Counted from the first letter of the stretch, positions 1 through 7,644 are shown. The stretch: 35,185 bases of DNA from Flavobacteriaceae bacterium (GCA_028825365.1 JAPKAF010000013.1:1-35185); one strand, 5' to 3'. A program made the numbers and translations. The notes: generated by a model from the letters alone, not told the origin.

Positions 1-571
1 TATTGAGTAATACCATAAGAGGAATAAACCAATTGCCTAAAACTTCAGTAGCTCCACTGAAATCTCCATCGGGACCTTCAAGAAAAAATCCCATGTAGGT
101 GGCGTTTCCAAAGTTCGTGCCAAGTAAAAACAGGTCATCACCAATGAATAAACCCGTGAAATCAGAATAGATTAATTTAAGGAAGGTGACAAATAGTATA
201 ACACATACTAAAAAATAGAGAAGCGCAAAAATTAAATAACTAATTCCATTTCCTATATTTAAATACAAGGCATAGAAAATGTCATTTGGTTTAAAACTCC
301 TTGTAGCCTTATTGAGGATTCTATCGGCAATTAATGGTTTTAAAACTTCCTCTGGAGTACCTAATTTATCTATGGCATTAAGTAAGTTGTTTATTTCTGA
401 TTTAGAATTTTTTAATTGCATACTTTCATAAATATGACTGTTAAATTCCATCAATATTTCTTGAGAATCCTCTATAAGTAATTCTTTAGTTGCATTTTTA
501 ATGCTTTGAATATAATTTTTATAGACTCGTTGAGTATCACTATCTATAAATTGTAATTCTTTAAACTCCAT
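1..571 (-). CDS. HAAS-domain membrane protein, 3' end cut by window edge
   Basis: The ATG at 571 opens a frame without stops to the window edge, giving about 190 residues and no C-terminus. The first 100 residues are hydrophilic and helical and contain the segment LGTPEEVLKPLIADR. This resembles the HAAS/DUF1700 helical domain, whose members are usually membrane proteins encoded beside PadR-type regulators. A long hydrophobic stretch follows (about residues 118-140) and a second begins at the edge, so it is an integral membrane protein with a cytoplasmic N-terminal domain. It starts 18 nt after the stop of the lipocalin-like gene and is probably co-transcribed with it. No PadR gene lies on its upstream side, so any such partner would have to be beyond the edge. 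The domain call is by eye; the function is unknown. Confidence 0.7.
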   Translation of the reverse strand, partial: MEFKELQFIDSDTQRVYKNYIQSIKNATKELLIEDSQEILMEFNSHIYESMQLKNSKSEINNLLNAIDKLGTPEEVLKPLIADRILNKATRSFKPNDIFYALYLNIGNGISYLIFALLYFLVCVILFVTFLKLIYSDFTGLFIGDDLFLLGTNFGNATYMGFFLEGPDGDFSGATEVLGNWFIPLMVLLN

Positions 572-589
572 AATTGGTTTTTAACTTAT

Positions 590-997
590 TTATAATTTTC
601 TAAATGTAAGCGTAAAATCATAGGTGTCTCCACTAATGATTTCTGTCTTAATGAAAGAAAAAACAGTATTGTTTTCAGAGAAGATCAAAGTTGCCTCGTC
701 TTCAGCAACATTATCAAGTCGATATGTAGAACCGCTTAAGTTTTCCCAAGTCGAAGTATCTGTATAGCTTAAACAATCTACCCCATCTAAATAAAAGATT
801 TCTGACGTATGATTACCATCTTCAAAGAATTCTAAAGCAGTATTTCTTTCACATTCAGTTGTGATCTCAATTCCATCTTCTGTTTGAGACTCTAATTGCC
901 AAATTCCAATAATTGGGTCTAAATCTGCTGTACTACCATCAGCACTATAAGAGATTAATAATGTAGTAGCAACAAATAAATAAATAATTTTTTTCAT
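590..997 (-). CDS. Lipocalin-like secreted protein
   Basis: This 135-residue protein has an N-terminal signal sequence (residues 1-18) followed by IIGIWQLESQTEDG. That resembles the opening strand of the small lipocalin-like domains common in Flavobacteriia. Two cysteines (C49, C75) are placed to form the disulfide often seen in this family, and the C-terminus ends in a strand-like YDFTLTFRKL. Relatives are usually lipoproteins, but here the lipobox cysteine is replaced by tyrosine (LLISYSAD, Y17). The protein is therefore either released to the periplasm by signal peptidase I or left with an uncleaved anchor. A promoter-like site lies just upstream (1030-1059). The HAAS gene follows after 18 nt. 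No ligand can be inferred. Confidence 0.65.
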   Translation of the reverse strand: MKKIIYLFVATTLLISYSADGSTADLDPIIGIWQLESQTEDGIEITTECERNTALEFFEDGNHTSEIFYLDGVDCLSYTDTSTWENLSGSTYRLDNVAEDEATLIFSENNTVFSFIKTEIISGDTYDFTLTFRKL

Positions 998-1029
998 AAT
1001 ATTAGTTATTGAATTAATAAATAATGCCG

Positions 1030-1059
1030 CAAATATATATAAATTTAGGTACTATGCAA
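1030..1059 (-). promoter_or_regulatory. Bacteroidota-type promoter for the lipocalin-like gene
   Basis: Read on the minus strand, TTG (1059-1057), a 19-nt spacer and TATATTTG (1037-1030) match the Flavobacterium consensus TTG-N17-23-TAnnTTTG. The -7 box ends 32 nt before the ATG at 997, leaving a leader of about 25 nt. The site lies in the 164-nt gap after the monooxygenase stop. No convincing terminator is visible in that gap. Confidence 0.55.
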
Positions 1060-1161
1060 AACAAAGTACTAGATTATGCAAAGTAAATAATTAAAAGGAT
1101 TAGTAGCGGATGAATTAAATAAGAAGATATGACAATAGATTGGTCATTATACAACTAGCAA

Positions 1162-2445
1162 TTAATTACTCAATTTGATTTGAGTTTTCAAATCTTTAAT
1201 AAAACGATGAAAATCTACTGTAATTCTGTGGCGATTTGTTTTTATTTGTTTCATGTGGGGATGTGTAATCTCTTTTTGACATAAACTGTCAATATTTGAT
1301 GGTCTTTTCCACATTCCTTTAATTGCTTTCACAGCTAACTTACTCTGTTGTTCAGAACCTGGCCAAATGCAACCAAGAGGTTGAAACATCCCAATAAAAA
1401 ACAAGTTATCAAAACTAGGGTGAAACATTTTTAGATACAAAGGAACAGGACCTTCAGTGTAATTCAAAAACTTTTTATCAAAAAACGGATGAGACAAAAC
1501 AAAACCTGTACAAGCTATTACAACATCAAACTCTTCTTCACTTTTGTCTTTAAACTTAACTAGTTTACCATCAAAACTTTCTATTTCTACTTTAGGCTTA
1601 ATCTTTCCATGTCTTATTTTATAAAGAAGCTCACTATTTACAGTTGGATGAGTAGCACCAAAATTATGATCAGGTATGGCTAAACCATAATTACTATTAG
1701 GTCCATTGGTGATGTGAGCAAGTATACCAGCTAAAAAATTTCTTATAAAAATTGGAAGAAAAACCATTTTAGAAGCAAAAACATCTGATGGTTGACCCAT
1801 TAAAAATTTAGGAATGATTCGATATCCTCTTCTCCAACTAATTGAAGTCTGATCGCTTACTCTACTTGTTTCAACAGCAACATCACAAGCTGAATTACCT
1901 CCTCCTATTACCAATACTTTTTTACCTTTAAAAGGTTCGGATTTTTTATATTGATGAGAATGTAGAAAATCCCCATCAAATTGACCTTTATACGTTGGTA
2001 ATTTTGGCTCCCAGTGATGACCATTACAAACAACCAAATCAGTAAAAATTTCTGTTTTTTCAACCTTTGCTTTTACAGTGGTAACCTCCCAGTTATTATT
2101 TGGTAAACGGATACAAGTTTTAACTAGTGTTTTAAACTCTATTAATGGGTATAAATTAAAATGCTTGGCATAGGATTGAAAATAATCACGCAGTTCATCA
2201 TGAGATGGATAATCCGATACTTTGGAATCAAAAGGAAAATCTTCAAACTCTGATAATGTCTTAGAGCTAATTATATGTGTGGTTTCGAAAACACTAGAGT
2301 GACTTTCATTTTCATTGTAAATCCAATTCCCTCCTACATCACTGTTAAAGTCATATGCTAAAACATTGATTCCTGCTTCACTGATATTTTTAATTGCAGT
2401 AATTCCTGAAGGACCTGCTCCAATAATACATATACGTTTATTCAA
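1162..2445 (-). CDS. Flavin-containing monooxygenase (FMO family)
   Basis: This NAD(P)H- and FAD-dependent monooxygenase probably oxygenates a soft nucleophile (N or S) on a small molecule; the substrate is unknown. Numbering from the TTG at 2445, the FAD Rossmann motif GAGPSG is at 9-14, the FMO signature FDGDFLHSHQYK at 156-167 and the NADP Rossmann motif GGGNSACD at 181-188. The signature ends in YK, as in FMOs, rather than the W(P/D) of Baeyer-Villiger enzymes. At about 427 residues it is close to bacterial FMOs, including trimethylamine monooxygenase, but substrate cannot be assigned by eye. No ATG is available near the Rossmann fold. A longer frame from TTG 2499 would overlap the upstream gene by 47 nt, so TTG 2445, 7 nt after that gene's stop, is preferred. 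It is the last gene of the ctaB operon. Confidence 0.8.
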   Translation of the reverse strand: MNKRICIIGAGPSGITAIKNISEAGINVLAYDFNSDVGGNWIYNENESHSSVFETTHIISSKTLSEFEDFPFDSKVSDYPSHDELRDYFQSYAKHFNLYPLIEFKTLVKTCIRLPNNNWEVTTVKAKVEKTEIFTDLVVCNGHHWEPKLPTYKGQFDGDFLHSHQYKKSEPFKGKKVLVIGGGNSACDVAVETSRVSDQTSISWRRGYRIIPKFLMGQPSDVFASKMVFLPIFIRNFLAGILAHITNGPNSNYGLAIPDHNFGATHPTVNSELLYKIRHGKIKPKVEIESFDGKLVKFKDKSEEEFDVVIACTGFVLSHPFFDKKFLNYTEGPVPLYLKMFHPSFDNLFFIGMFQPLGCIWPGSEQQSKLAVKAIKGMWKRPSNIDSLCQKEITHPHMKQIKTNRHRITVDFHRFIKDLKTQIKLSN

Positions 2446-2452
2446 TGTAAAT

Positions 2453-2662
2453 TTATTTCTTAAATTTTCTATATATAATAAAAGCAATACTAAAAACAAC
2501 TATATAAGGAATCGCCATTAGGTATACAATCCCATCATTTATACCCTTGGCTGAGGCTTGACCCTCTTCACTCTCTAAAACAGCTCTACACATAGCACAC
2601 TGTCCGAACATAGCATCAGCTAGTAAGAAAAGAATGATCAGTAATACAAACTTTAGTTTCAT
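2453..2662 (-). CDS. Small CxxC membrane protein of the oxidase assembly operon
   Basis: This 69-residue protein starts at the ATG at 2662, only 2 nt after the stop of the DUF420 gene. A longer frame begins with TTG inside that gene and is not credible. It has an N-terminal signal sequence or anchor (about residues 1-20, ending FGQ), the motif CAMCRAVLES, a short polar stretch and one transmembrane helix (about 43-63) followed by the basic tail RKFKK. The CxxC would therefore face the periplasm next to the membrane. I recall similar small proteins with CAMCRA after DUF420 genes in other Bacteroidota, with no assigned function. The position after sco and the DUF420 gene suggests a role in metal or thiol handling during oxidase assembly; this is inference. 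Confidence 0.75.
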   Translation of the reverse strand: MKLKFVLLIILFLLADAMFGQCAMCRAVLESEEGQASAKGINDGIVYLMAIPYIVVFSIAFIIYRKFKK

Positions 2663-2664
2663 AA

Positions 2665-3180
2665 TTAGTAGTATGGTGAAATCATTATATAAACTACAAC
2701 TCCAGTAACGGCTACATATAGCCAAAGTGGAAATGTTATTTTTGCTATTTTTTTATGCGCCTGTATATCATTTGTAATTGCTCTAACATAAGTTACTAAA
2801 ACAAATGGGATTACAGTGATTGACAAAAGAATATGGGAAATAAGAATAGTAAAGTATATATATCTAATTGTTCCCTCTCCTCCAAAAGGAGTAGACTCAC
2901 TTGTCATATGATACGCAACATACATCAAAAGAAATACTAAGGATAACGCAATAGCGCATTTCATAAGCAATGAATGTAATTGTATTTTTTTATTCTTTAT
3001 AGCAACAAGTGCAGATATTAAGATTAGAGCAGTAAGCCCGTTAATAGATGCATATATTGGCGGCAGAAAAGACAATGGCTCTACATTAGGCAATTTGACA
3101 GTAAATAAGAAAGCTACAACTACAGGAATAACAATAGATACTAAAATTATCAGCTTGTTGTATTTAATTGGCTTTGACAT
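2665..3180 (-). CDS. DUF420 membrane protein, likely oxidase assembly factor (CtaM/YozB-like)
   Basis: This 171-residue protein has about five transmembrane helices and four histidines at or near membrane boundaries (H69, H91, H116, H142), in contexts such as YHMTSESTPFGGEG and PLWLYVAVTGVVVYIM. The pattern matches DUF420. The Gram-positive member YozB/CtaM is needed for maturation of haem-copper oxidase. The histidines may bind haem or copper, but that is not shown here. The gene starts 7 nt after the sco stop and is followed 2 nt later by the small CxxC protein, so it belongs to the ctaB-led operon. Family assignment is good; the molecular role is inferred from relatives and neighbours. Confidence 0.8.
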   Translation of the reverse strand: MSKPIKYNKLIILVSIVIPVVVAFLFTVKLPNVEPLSFLPPIYASINGLTALILISALVAIKNKKIQLHSLLMKCAIALSLVFLLMYVAYHMTSESTPFGGEGTIRYIYFTILISHILLSITVIPFVLVTYVRAITNDIQAHKKIAKITFPLWLYVAVTGVVVYIMISPYY

Positions 3181-3187
3181 CTATGTA

Positions 3188-3925
3188 TTATTTTAATAAT
3201 TTTAATATATCTTCTTTAAGAATTGAAATTTCTTCAATTTCTCCATCACTATCCACCTTTTCTTTAAAGTCAATAGCACCTTTATAATATATTAATGGGT
3301 TTCCAAATTTATCAGACCTACACCTAATATAACCTTCTTTGTCAATTAAAGCAAAATTACCAGAATGCTCAAACCCACCTGCTGCAGAATCCTCTTGGGC
3401 AGTATATAAGTTAAAACCATTATTAGCAAGTTTATAAATCTCCTCTTGATCACCAGTTAAGAGATTCCAGTTCTTATTTGTAATACCATATTGAGTCGCA
3501 TAATCACTTAAAACCTCAACAGTGTCGTATGCAGGGTTTATTGTAAAGGAAGCAAAACCAAGATTGTCAAATTCGCTAAATGAGTTTTGAATTTCCACTA
3601 GGTTGTAGTTCATAATTGGACAAATCGTAGGGCATGTTGTAAAAAAGAATTCAACCACATAAACCTTTCCTTTATAGTCTTCATTTGTGATTAGTTCTCC
3701 ATTTTGATTGGTAAAGGAGAAGTTTGGAACTTTTTTTCTATCTCCATTAATTTCAAGATACATCAAGTCAGATTCTGCTATATTATAATTAACAGATCTA
3801 CTTCTACTTTCCTCCCTGGCAATATCATCATTCGATAATCTATCAATAATTCTTGGTACAAAGATTATTCCAAAAACTAGTACTATAAATGAAATACCGA
3901 TATATGAATTATTTCTTTTACTCAT
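3188..3925 (-). CDS. SCO1/SenC family copper chaperone
   Basis: A membrane-anchored thioredoxin-fold protein that in this family delivers copper to, or reduces, the CuA site of oxidase subunit II. Residues 8-24 form the N-terminal anchor. The copper-binding motif TTCPTICP gives C98 and C102, and the third ligand is H187 in GGFEHSGNFALIDKEG. All three SCO ligands are present, and the length of 245 residues is normal. Its ATG overlaps the stop of the upstream cysteine-free paralogue by one base (TAATG), so the two are probably translationally coupled. The DUF420 gene follows. The likely client is the CoxB encoded at 23139-24221, which keeps the CuA ligands. Confidence 0.9.
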   Translation of the reverse strand: MSKRNNSYIGISFIVLVFGIIFVPRIIDRLSNDDIAREESRSRSVNYNIAESDLMYLEINGDRKKVPNFSFTNQNGELITNEDYKGKVYVVEFFFTTCPTICPIMNYNLVEIQNSFSEFDNLGFASFTINPAYDTVEVLSDYATQYGITNKNWNLLTGDQEEIYKLANNGFNLYTAQEDSAAGGFEHSGNFALIDKEGYIRCRSDKFGNPLIYYKGAIDFKEKVDSDGEIEEISILKEDILKLLK

Positions 3926-4632
3926 TAGTTTTCGATATTTTCATTCCTTCTATTGTTTGAATCTATACCGCCTTTACGCTTTTGTCTATATTCAGTAAAT
4001 AGAATCCTTAAGTCGTCATTCATTTTATTTTTAATTTCTGAAACCTTAGTAGAATTATACGAACTTAATCCAAAAACATTAATACCTTTTTCTATATCAG
4101 ATGGTTTTCTATCGTCTATCCTTCCTCGTTGATTTAAATCTTTATCTACAATAAAAATATATGGAGAGGATAAATGACTGTCTAGAGTATTGGATGATTT
4201 TAAAGAGCTGTATAGATCTTTTATTTGATCACTTGTGCCAAATGCAAAACCCCAATATTTTAATTCATCATAAGCATATAGCTCTAATAAAAGTTCATTG
4301 ACTTGGTCCTCAGATCCGTTTGGAACTACCATTAACATTTGAAACTTTTTAAAACCCTTAAACTTGTCGTATATAAGTTCTTTAAGGTTTAATGCTACAG
4401 TAAGATTATCCATGGGATTATCTCCAAGAAATGCAAGTACCGTTATATTACCTCTAAGGAGTCTTTTATTTTTATCTATATAGCTGAAAGAATCTACATC
4501 TTTAATATTGTTCTTAACTATATCCAAAGAGTTGTAGTTATGAGTAGAAGGGTATAAAAATAATAGGAAGATTACAGGAAGGAAAAACAACACTCCTAAT
4601 ATGATCCATTTTTTTAAAGGCGTAGAATTCAT
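3925..4632 (-). CDS. Cysteine-free SCO-like membrane-anchored protein
   Basis: This 235-residue protein has an N-terminal membrane anchor (about residues 8-27) and a periplasmic domain that looks like a degenerate thioredoxin/SCO fold. Segment 63-69 (ITVLAFL) parallels the strand before the CxxxC of the neighbouring SCO protein. Segment 157-172 (PYIFIVDKDLNQRGRI) parallels that protein's FALIDKEGYIRCR. It contains no cysteine at all and has GDNPMDN where the copper motif would be. H153 lies close to, but not exactly at, the SCO histidine position. The C-terminal 30 residues are strongly charged. It overlaps sco by one base and starts 35 nt after the subunit IV stop. A non-redox partner of SCO or an assembly scaffold is possible; no function is established. 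Confidence 0.7.
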   Translation of the reverse strand: MNSTPLKKWIILGVLFFLPVIFLLFLYPSTHNYNSLDIVKNNIKDVDSFSYIDKNKRLLRGNITVLAFLGDNPMDNLTVALNLKELIYDKFKGFKKFQMLMVVPNGSEDQVNELLLELYAYDELKYWGFAFGTSDQIKDLYSSLKSSNTLDSHLSSPYIFIVDKDLNQRGRIDDRKPSDIEKGINVFGLSSYNSTKVSEIKNKMNDDLRILFTEYRQKRKGGIDSNNRRNENIEN

Positions 4633-4667
4633 TTATTTATTTGTAAGAAGAAAACAGTTAGAAATTA

Positions 4668-5048
4668 TTAAAAATCTCTTTTTATATATCCTTGATCATA
4701 AGTGTTAAAAATATAACCTGCTTCTTGAATTAGTATCCATAATAAATAACAAATCAGGAAGATAGCGGTCCACACAACAACTCTTCTAAGAGCAGTTGTT
4801 TCATCTCTCATGTGCATAAAATCCCATGTTATATAATAAGCTTTAACAATAGTTAATATTATAAATACCCAGTTTAGAATTTTCATGCTTAAAAAGCTTT
4901 CCATCATAAACTCAGGTTTGATAATACCTAAAACTACTTCAACTGTAGTAACAATTGTAAGCAAGATTAGGACACCCCAAATTTTCTGTGTGTTAGATTT
5001 AAATTTAATTAAACCTCTAAAAATTTCTAACTTATGCTCATCAGCCAT
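4668..5048 (-). CDS. Cytochrome c oxidase subunit IV
   Basis: This 126-residue protein has three transmembrane helices and the layout of the prokaryotic COX4 family: a short charged N-terminus, a helix around 20-40, a second around 55-74 followed by YITWDFMHMRDE, and a third around 88-108. In bacterial oxidases this small subunit packs against subunits I and III and helps stabilise the complex. It starts 15 nt after the stop of the 325-residue subunit III, as expected for a cta/cox operon. The sequence is too short and hydrophobic for a residue-level check, so the call rests on topology, the conserved central motif and context. Confidence 0.82.
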   Translation of the reverse strand: MADEHKLEIFRGLIKFKSNTQKIWGVLILLTIVTTVEVVLGIIKPEFMMESFLSMKILNWVFIILTIVKAYYITWDFMHMRDETTALRRVVVWTAIFLICYLLWILIQEAGYIFNTYDQGYIKRDF

Positions 5049-5063
5049 ATCAATAATATATAA

Positions 5064-6041
5064 TTAAACTAAATAGAAAAACGTAAATACAAATACCCAA
5101 ACTAAATCGACAAAGTGCCAGTATAGTCCTACTTTTTCAACCATTTCATAACTTCCCCTTTTCTCATAAGTTCCAAGGATAACATTAAAAAATACAATGA
5201 TATTTAATACTACTCCAGAAAAAACGTGGAAGCCGTGGAAACCAGTTATAAAGAAAAAGAAATCGGCAAAAAGAGGGGTTCCATATTCATTGTCTCTTAG
5301 ATTAGCACCTTCAACTACATAAGAACCGTTTTCTCTTAAAACCCTTAAGGACTCCTCACGAGATAAAACAGTTTTATGATTATCTTCAATAATTTGTGTT
5401 CTTACAACTAGATTAGGAGAGGCCTCAAAACCTTGTATTACCTCTTCTAAAGTGTATGATGATAAAGCAGACTCAGACATAAACCATATACCTTTCTTAC
5501 TTTCATGTTGTACTCTTTCTGATGGAATATGTTGAGCAAAATCTTTAAGAGCAACTCTATGATCAGAATCCGCATCTACAAATTGAATGATATTTCCTCC
5601 ATAAGTTTTAACAGCTCCAAAATCTCCTTTTATAAAAGTTGCCCATTCCCAAGCTTGAGAGCCTACAAATATAAGACCTCCAATAATAGTCAGGAACATA
5701 TAAAAAGTAACTTTAGCTTTTTTCATATGATGACCAGCATCTACTGCGAGTACCATTGTAACAGATGACATAATTAAAACGAATGTCATAAAGGCTACAT
5801 AAATCATTGGAAGTTCTTGACCATGTACAAATGGAACGTGAGTAAAAACCTCATCAGCTATGGGCCAGGAATTAATAAACTTAAATCTAGAAAAACCGTA
5901 GGCTGCTAAAAAACCAGAAAAAGTTAAAGCATCCGATACAATAAAAAACCACATCATTAATTTACCATAGCTGGCTTTCATCGGCTTATTACCTCCGGAC
6001 CAACCTTCGTTTTGACTTGATGTAGATACTGTAGAGCTCAT
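5064..6041 (-). CDS. ctaE: Cytochrome c oxidase subunit III (long form)
   Basis: This integral membrane subunit of the aa3/caa3-type oxidase is 325 residues long. KLMMWFFIVSDALTFSGF (27-44) is a typical first subunit III helix, QAWEWATFI carries the conserved helix glutamate (E132), and FITGFHGFHVFSG (264-276) is the conserved late-helix histidine motif. Between about 140 and 258 a hydrophilic insertion of about 118 residues with no predicted helix interrupts the core. I recall similarly long subunit III proteins in other Flavobacteriia, so the insertion may be lineage-specific rather than unique. The gene lies 40 nt after the shorter subunit III gene and 15 nt before subunit IV. Confidence 0.9.
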   Translation of the reverse strand: MSSTVSTSSQNEGWSGGNKPMKASYGKLMMWFFIVSDALTFSGFLAAYGFSRFKFINSWPIADEVFTHVPFVHGQELPMIYVAFMTFVLIMSSVTMVLAVDAGHHMKKAKVTFYMFLTIIGGLIFVGSQAWEWATFIKGDFGAVKTYGGNIIQFVDADSDHRVALKDFAQHIPSERVQHESKKGIWFMSESALSSYTLEEVIQGFEASPNLVVRTQIIEDNHKTVLSREESLRVLRENGSYVVEGANLRDNEYGTPLFADFFFFITGFHGFHVFSGVVLNIIVFFNVILGTYEKRGSYEMVEKVGLYWHFVDLVWVFVFTFFYLV

Positions 6042-6081
6042 AAATATGATTTATATTAAAAACGGTACAAAAATAATTAAT

Positions 6082-6663
6082 TTATATGAAGAAAACTAAG
6101 AATAAAAATAAGTATATCCATAAAACATCAACAAAATGCCAAAAGTTAGATGCTAACTCAAACCCTAACATGTTGTCTGCTTGATATTTGTTCTTTAAAA
6201 GCATTACCAAAACCACTAATAAACAAAGTAAACCAACCAAAGCGTGGAGTAAGTGAAAAAAAGCAATTAGGAAAACAAAAGAGGAAGTCACATTACTAGT
6301 AGGTCCTGTAAAATAGTACCCCAAATCAATTAATTGTGAAAAGCCAGAAAATTGTAATACAACAAAAATAGCAGCACAAATTATAGATAAAACAAGCAGT
6401 ATAGTACTCTTCTTTTTATCATTTTTTCTCAATGCTAACTTAGAAGTATGCAGAAAGAAACTACTTAAAATTATTATTATTAAACTAGCGGTAAAAGCTG
6501 AAGGCAATTCAAGCTCAGATAGCCAATCTACTCTAGTTTTACTTGCGACAAAAGCACTAGTTAAACCTCCAAAAGACATGATTAATGATGCTATTCCAAA
6601 CCATAGCATCATTTTTTTTGCTCTAATATTTTTCTCTTTATTTGAACCTTGTGTTAAATCCAT
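6082..6663 (-). CDS. Second haem-copper oxidase subunit III-like protein (short form)
   Basis: A 193-residue, five-helix membrane protein of the subunit III family. RAKKMMLWFGIASLIMSFGG matches the start of subunit III helix 1, FFHLLHALVGLLCLL (about 135-149) is the conserved histidine-rich helix, and NFWHFVDVLWIYLFLFLVFF is the standard C-terminal helix. It lacks the insertion seen in the longer copy. It starts 8 nt after the ctaB stop. Paired subunit III genes are common in Bacteroidota oxidase operons. Whether both copies sit in one enzyme, or this one serves assembly, cannot be told from sequence. Confidence 0.85.
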   Translation of the reverse strand: MDLTQGSNKEKNIRAKKMMLWFGIASLIMSFGGLTSAFVASKTRVDWLSELELPSAFTASLIIIILSSFFLHTSKLALRKNDKKKSTILLVLSIICAAIFVVLQFSGFSQLIDLGYYFTGPTSNVTSSFVFLIAFFHLLHALVGLLCLLVVLVMLLKNKYQADNMLGFELASNFWHFVDVLWIYLFLFLVFFI

Positions 6664-6671
6664 TTTGATTA

Positions 6672-7562
6672 TTATAAATTATCGATTAAATATACTATTT
6701 GAACTAATGTTAAATATAAAATACTTACAAACATCAAAATTTTTGCATTTTGGGTTGTACTTGTTTTAAATAATTTGAAGGAATAAAATAATAAAAACAT
6801 TCCTAACATAAGGACTATGACTAAACCATATGATGAAAGAGATAGATCCCCAGTGACATTAAAATATGGTACTATGGACATAATTATTGCCCAGAAAGAA
6901 TAAAAAATTATTTGAAAAGTAGTTGATTTATCTTTTCTGCCTGTTGGCAACATCTTAAACCCTGCTTTTTCATACTCATCATTTTGCCACCACGCAATTG
7001 CCCAAAAATGTGGAAACTGCCAAAAGAACTGCATCAAAAATAATGCTAATGCTTCAACGCCTAATTCATTAGTTGCTGCTACCCAGCCAAGCATAAATGG
7101 AATTGCTCCAGGAATAGCTCCTACAAAAACAGAAAGAGGAGTGATTAATTTTAGTGGAGTATAAACACATGCATAAATAAATATTGATATAGCACCTAGC
7201 ATGGCGCACAATGGGTTAATTAAATAAAGAAAGGTTAATCCTAGAATAACAAAAACAAAGCCAAGAGCTAGAGCAGAATTAACTGAAATTTGACCCATTG
7301 GCAATGGCCTTCCTTTAGTCCTTTGCATTAAAGCATCCAAATCTCTTTCAATAACTTGATTGAATACATTCGAAGCACTAACCATCAATAAGCCACCTGT
7401 AACTAAATAAAAGAAAATTGTAAGATCAAATTGACTCATTCCGATCAAGTAACTAATCACGGATGAAAAGACTACACTTACTGAAAGTCGAAGTTTTGTG
7501 ATTTCAATAAAGGAGCTAAATGTAAATTTGTTTTTCTGCACTGCGGTTTTATAGGAAGTCAT
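6672..7562 (-). CDS. ctaB: Protoheme IX farnesyltransferase (haem O synthase)
   Basis: Transfers a farnesyl group from farnesyl diphosphate to haem b to make haem O, the precursor of haem A for the oxidase. The polyprenyl-diphosphate motif is NQVIERDLDALMQRTKGRP (68-86) with D74 and D76. About nine transmembrane helices cover the rest, and the length of 296 residues is normal for CtaB/CyoE. It is the first gene of the second oxidase operon, behind a full promoter-like site at 7583-7613. No haem A synthase (CtaA) is encoded in this window, so it must be elsewhere if the oxidase uses haem A. Confidence 0.93.
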   Translation of the reverse strand: MTSYKTAVQKNKFTFSSFIEITKLRLSVSVVFSSVISYLIGMSQFDLTIFFYLVTGGLLMVSASNVFNQVIERDLDALMQRTKGRPLPMGQISVNSALALGFVFVILGLTFLYLINPLCAMLGAISIFIYACVYTPLKLITPLSVFVGAIPGAIPFMLGWVAATNELGVEALALFLMQFFWQFPHFWAIAWWQNDEYEKAGFKMLPTGRKDKSTTFQIIFYSFWAIIMSIVPYFNVTGDLSLSSYGLVIVLMLGMFLLFYSFKLFKTSTTQNAKILMFVSILYLTLVQIVYLIDNL

Positions 7563-7582
7563 AGACTTAAAATATACAGCTG

Positions 7583-7613
7583 CAAAGATAAGTCTAAATT
7601 ACAATAAGCACAA
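7583..7613 (-). promoter_or_regulatory. ctaB: Bacteroidota-type promoter for the ctaB operon
   Basis: On the minus strand TTG (7613-7611), a 20-nt spacer and TATCTTTG (7590-7583) fit TTG-N17-23-TAnnTTTG. The -7 box ends 20 nt before the ATG at 7562. An all-AT 16-nt palindrome (7618-7633) lies immediately upstream, between the tonB stop and this site. Confidence 0.55.
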
Positions 7614-7644
7614 TCTAAATTTATTAATAAATTGAATATAAAAC

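Noticed and set aside
1129-1147. Possible hairpin ATGAC...GTCAT after the monooxygenase stop
   Set aside because: Only five base pairs with a nine-base loop and no T-tract on the minus strand; too weak for a terminator.
2453-2725. Longer 90-residue frame for the CAMC protein
   Set aside because: It begins with TTG, overlaps the DUF420 gene by 61 nt and puts 21 unrelated residues before a good signal sequence. The ATG at 2662 is preferred.
7618-7633. Perfect 16-nt palindrome AATTTATTAATAAATT between tonB and the ctaB promoter
   Set aside because: It is entirely A/T, and such palindromes arise easily in AT-rich gaps. There is no GC stem for a terminator and no second copy in the window to suggest an operator.
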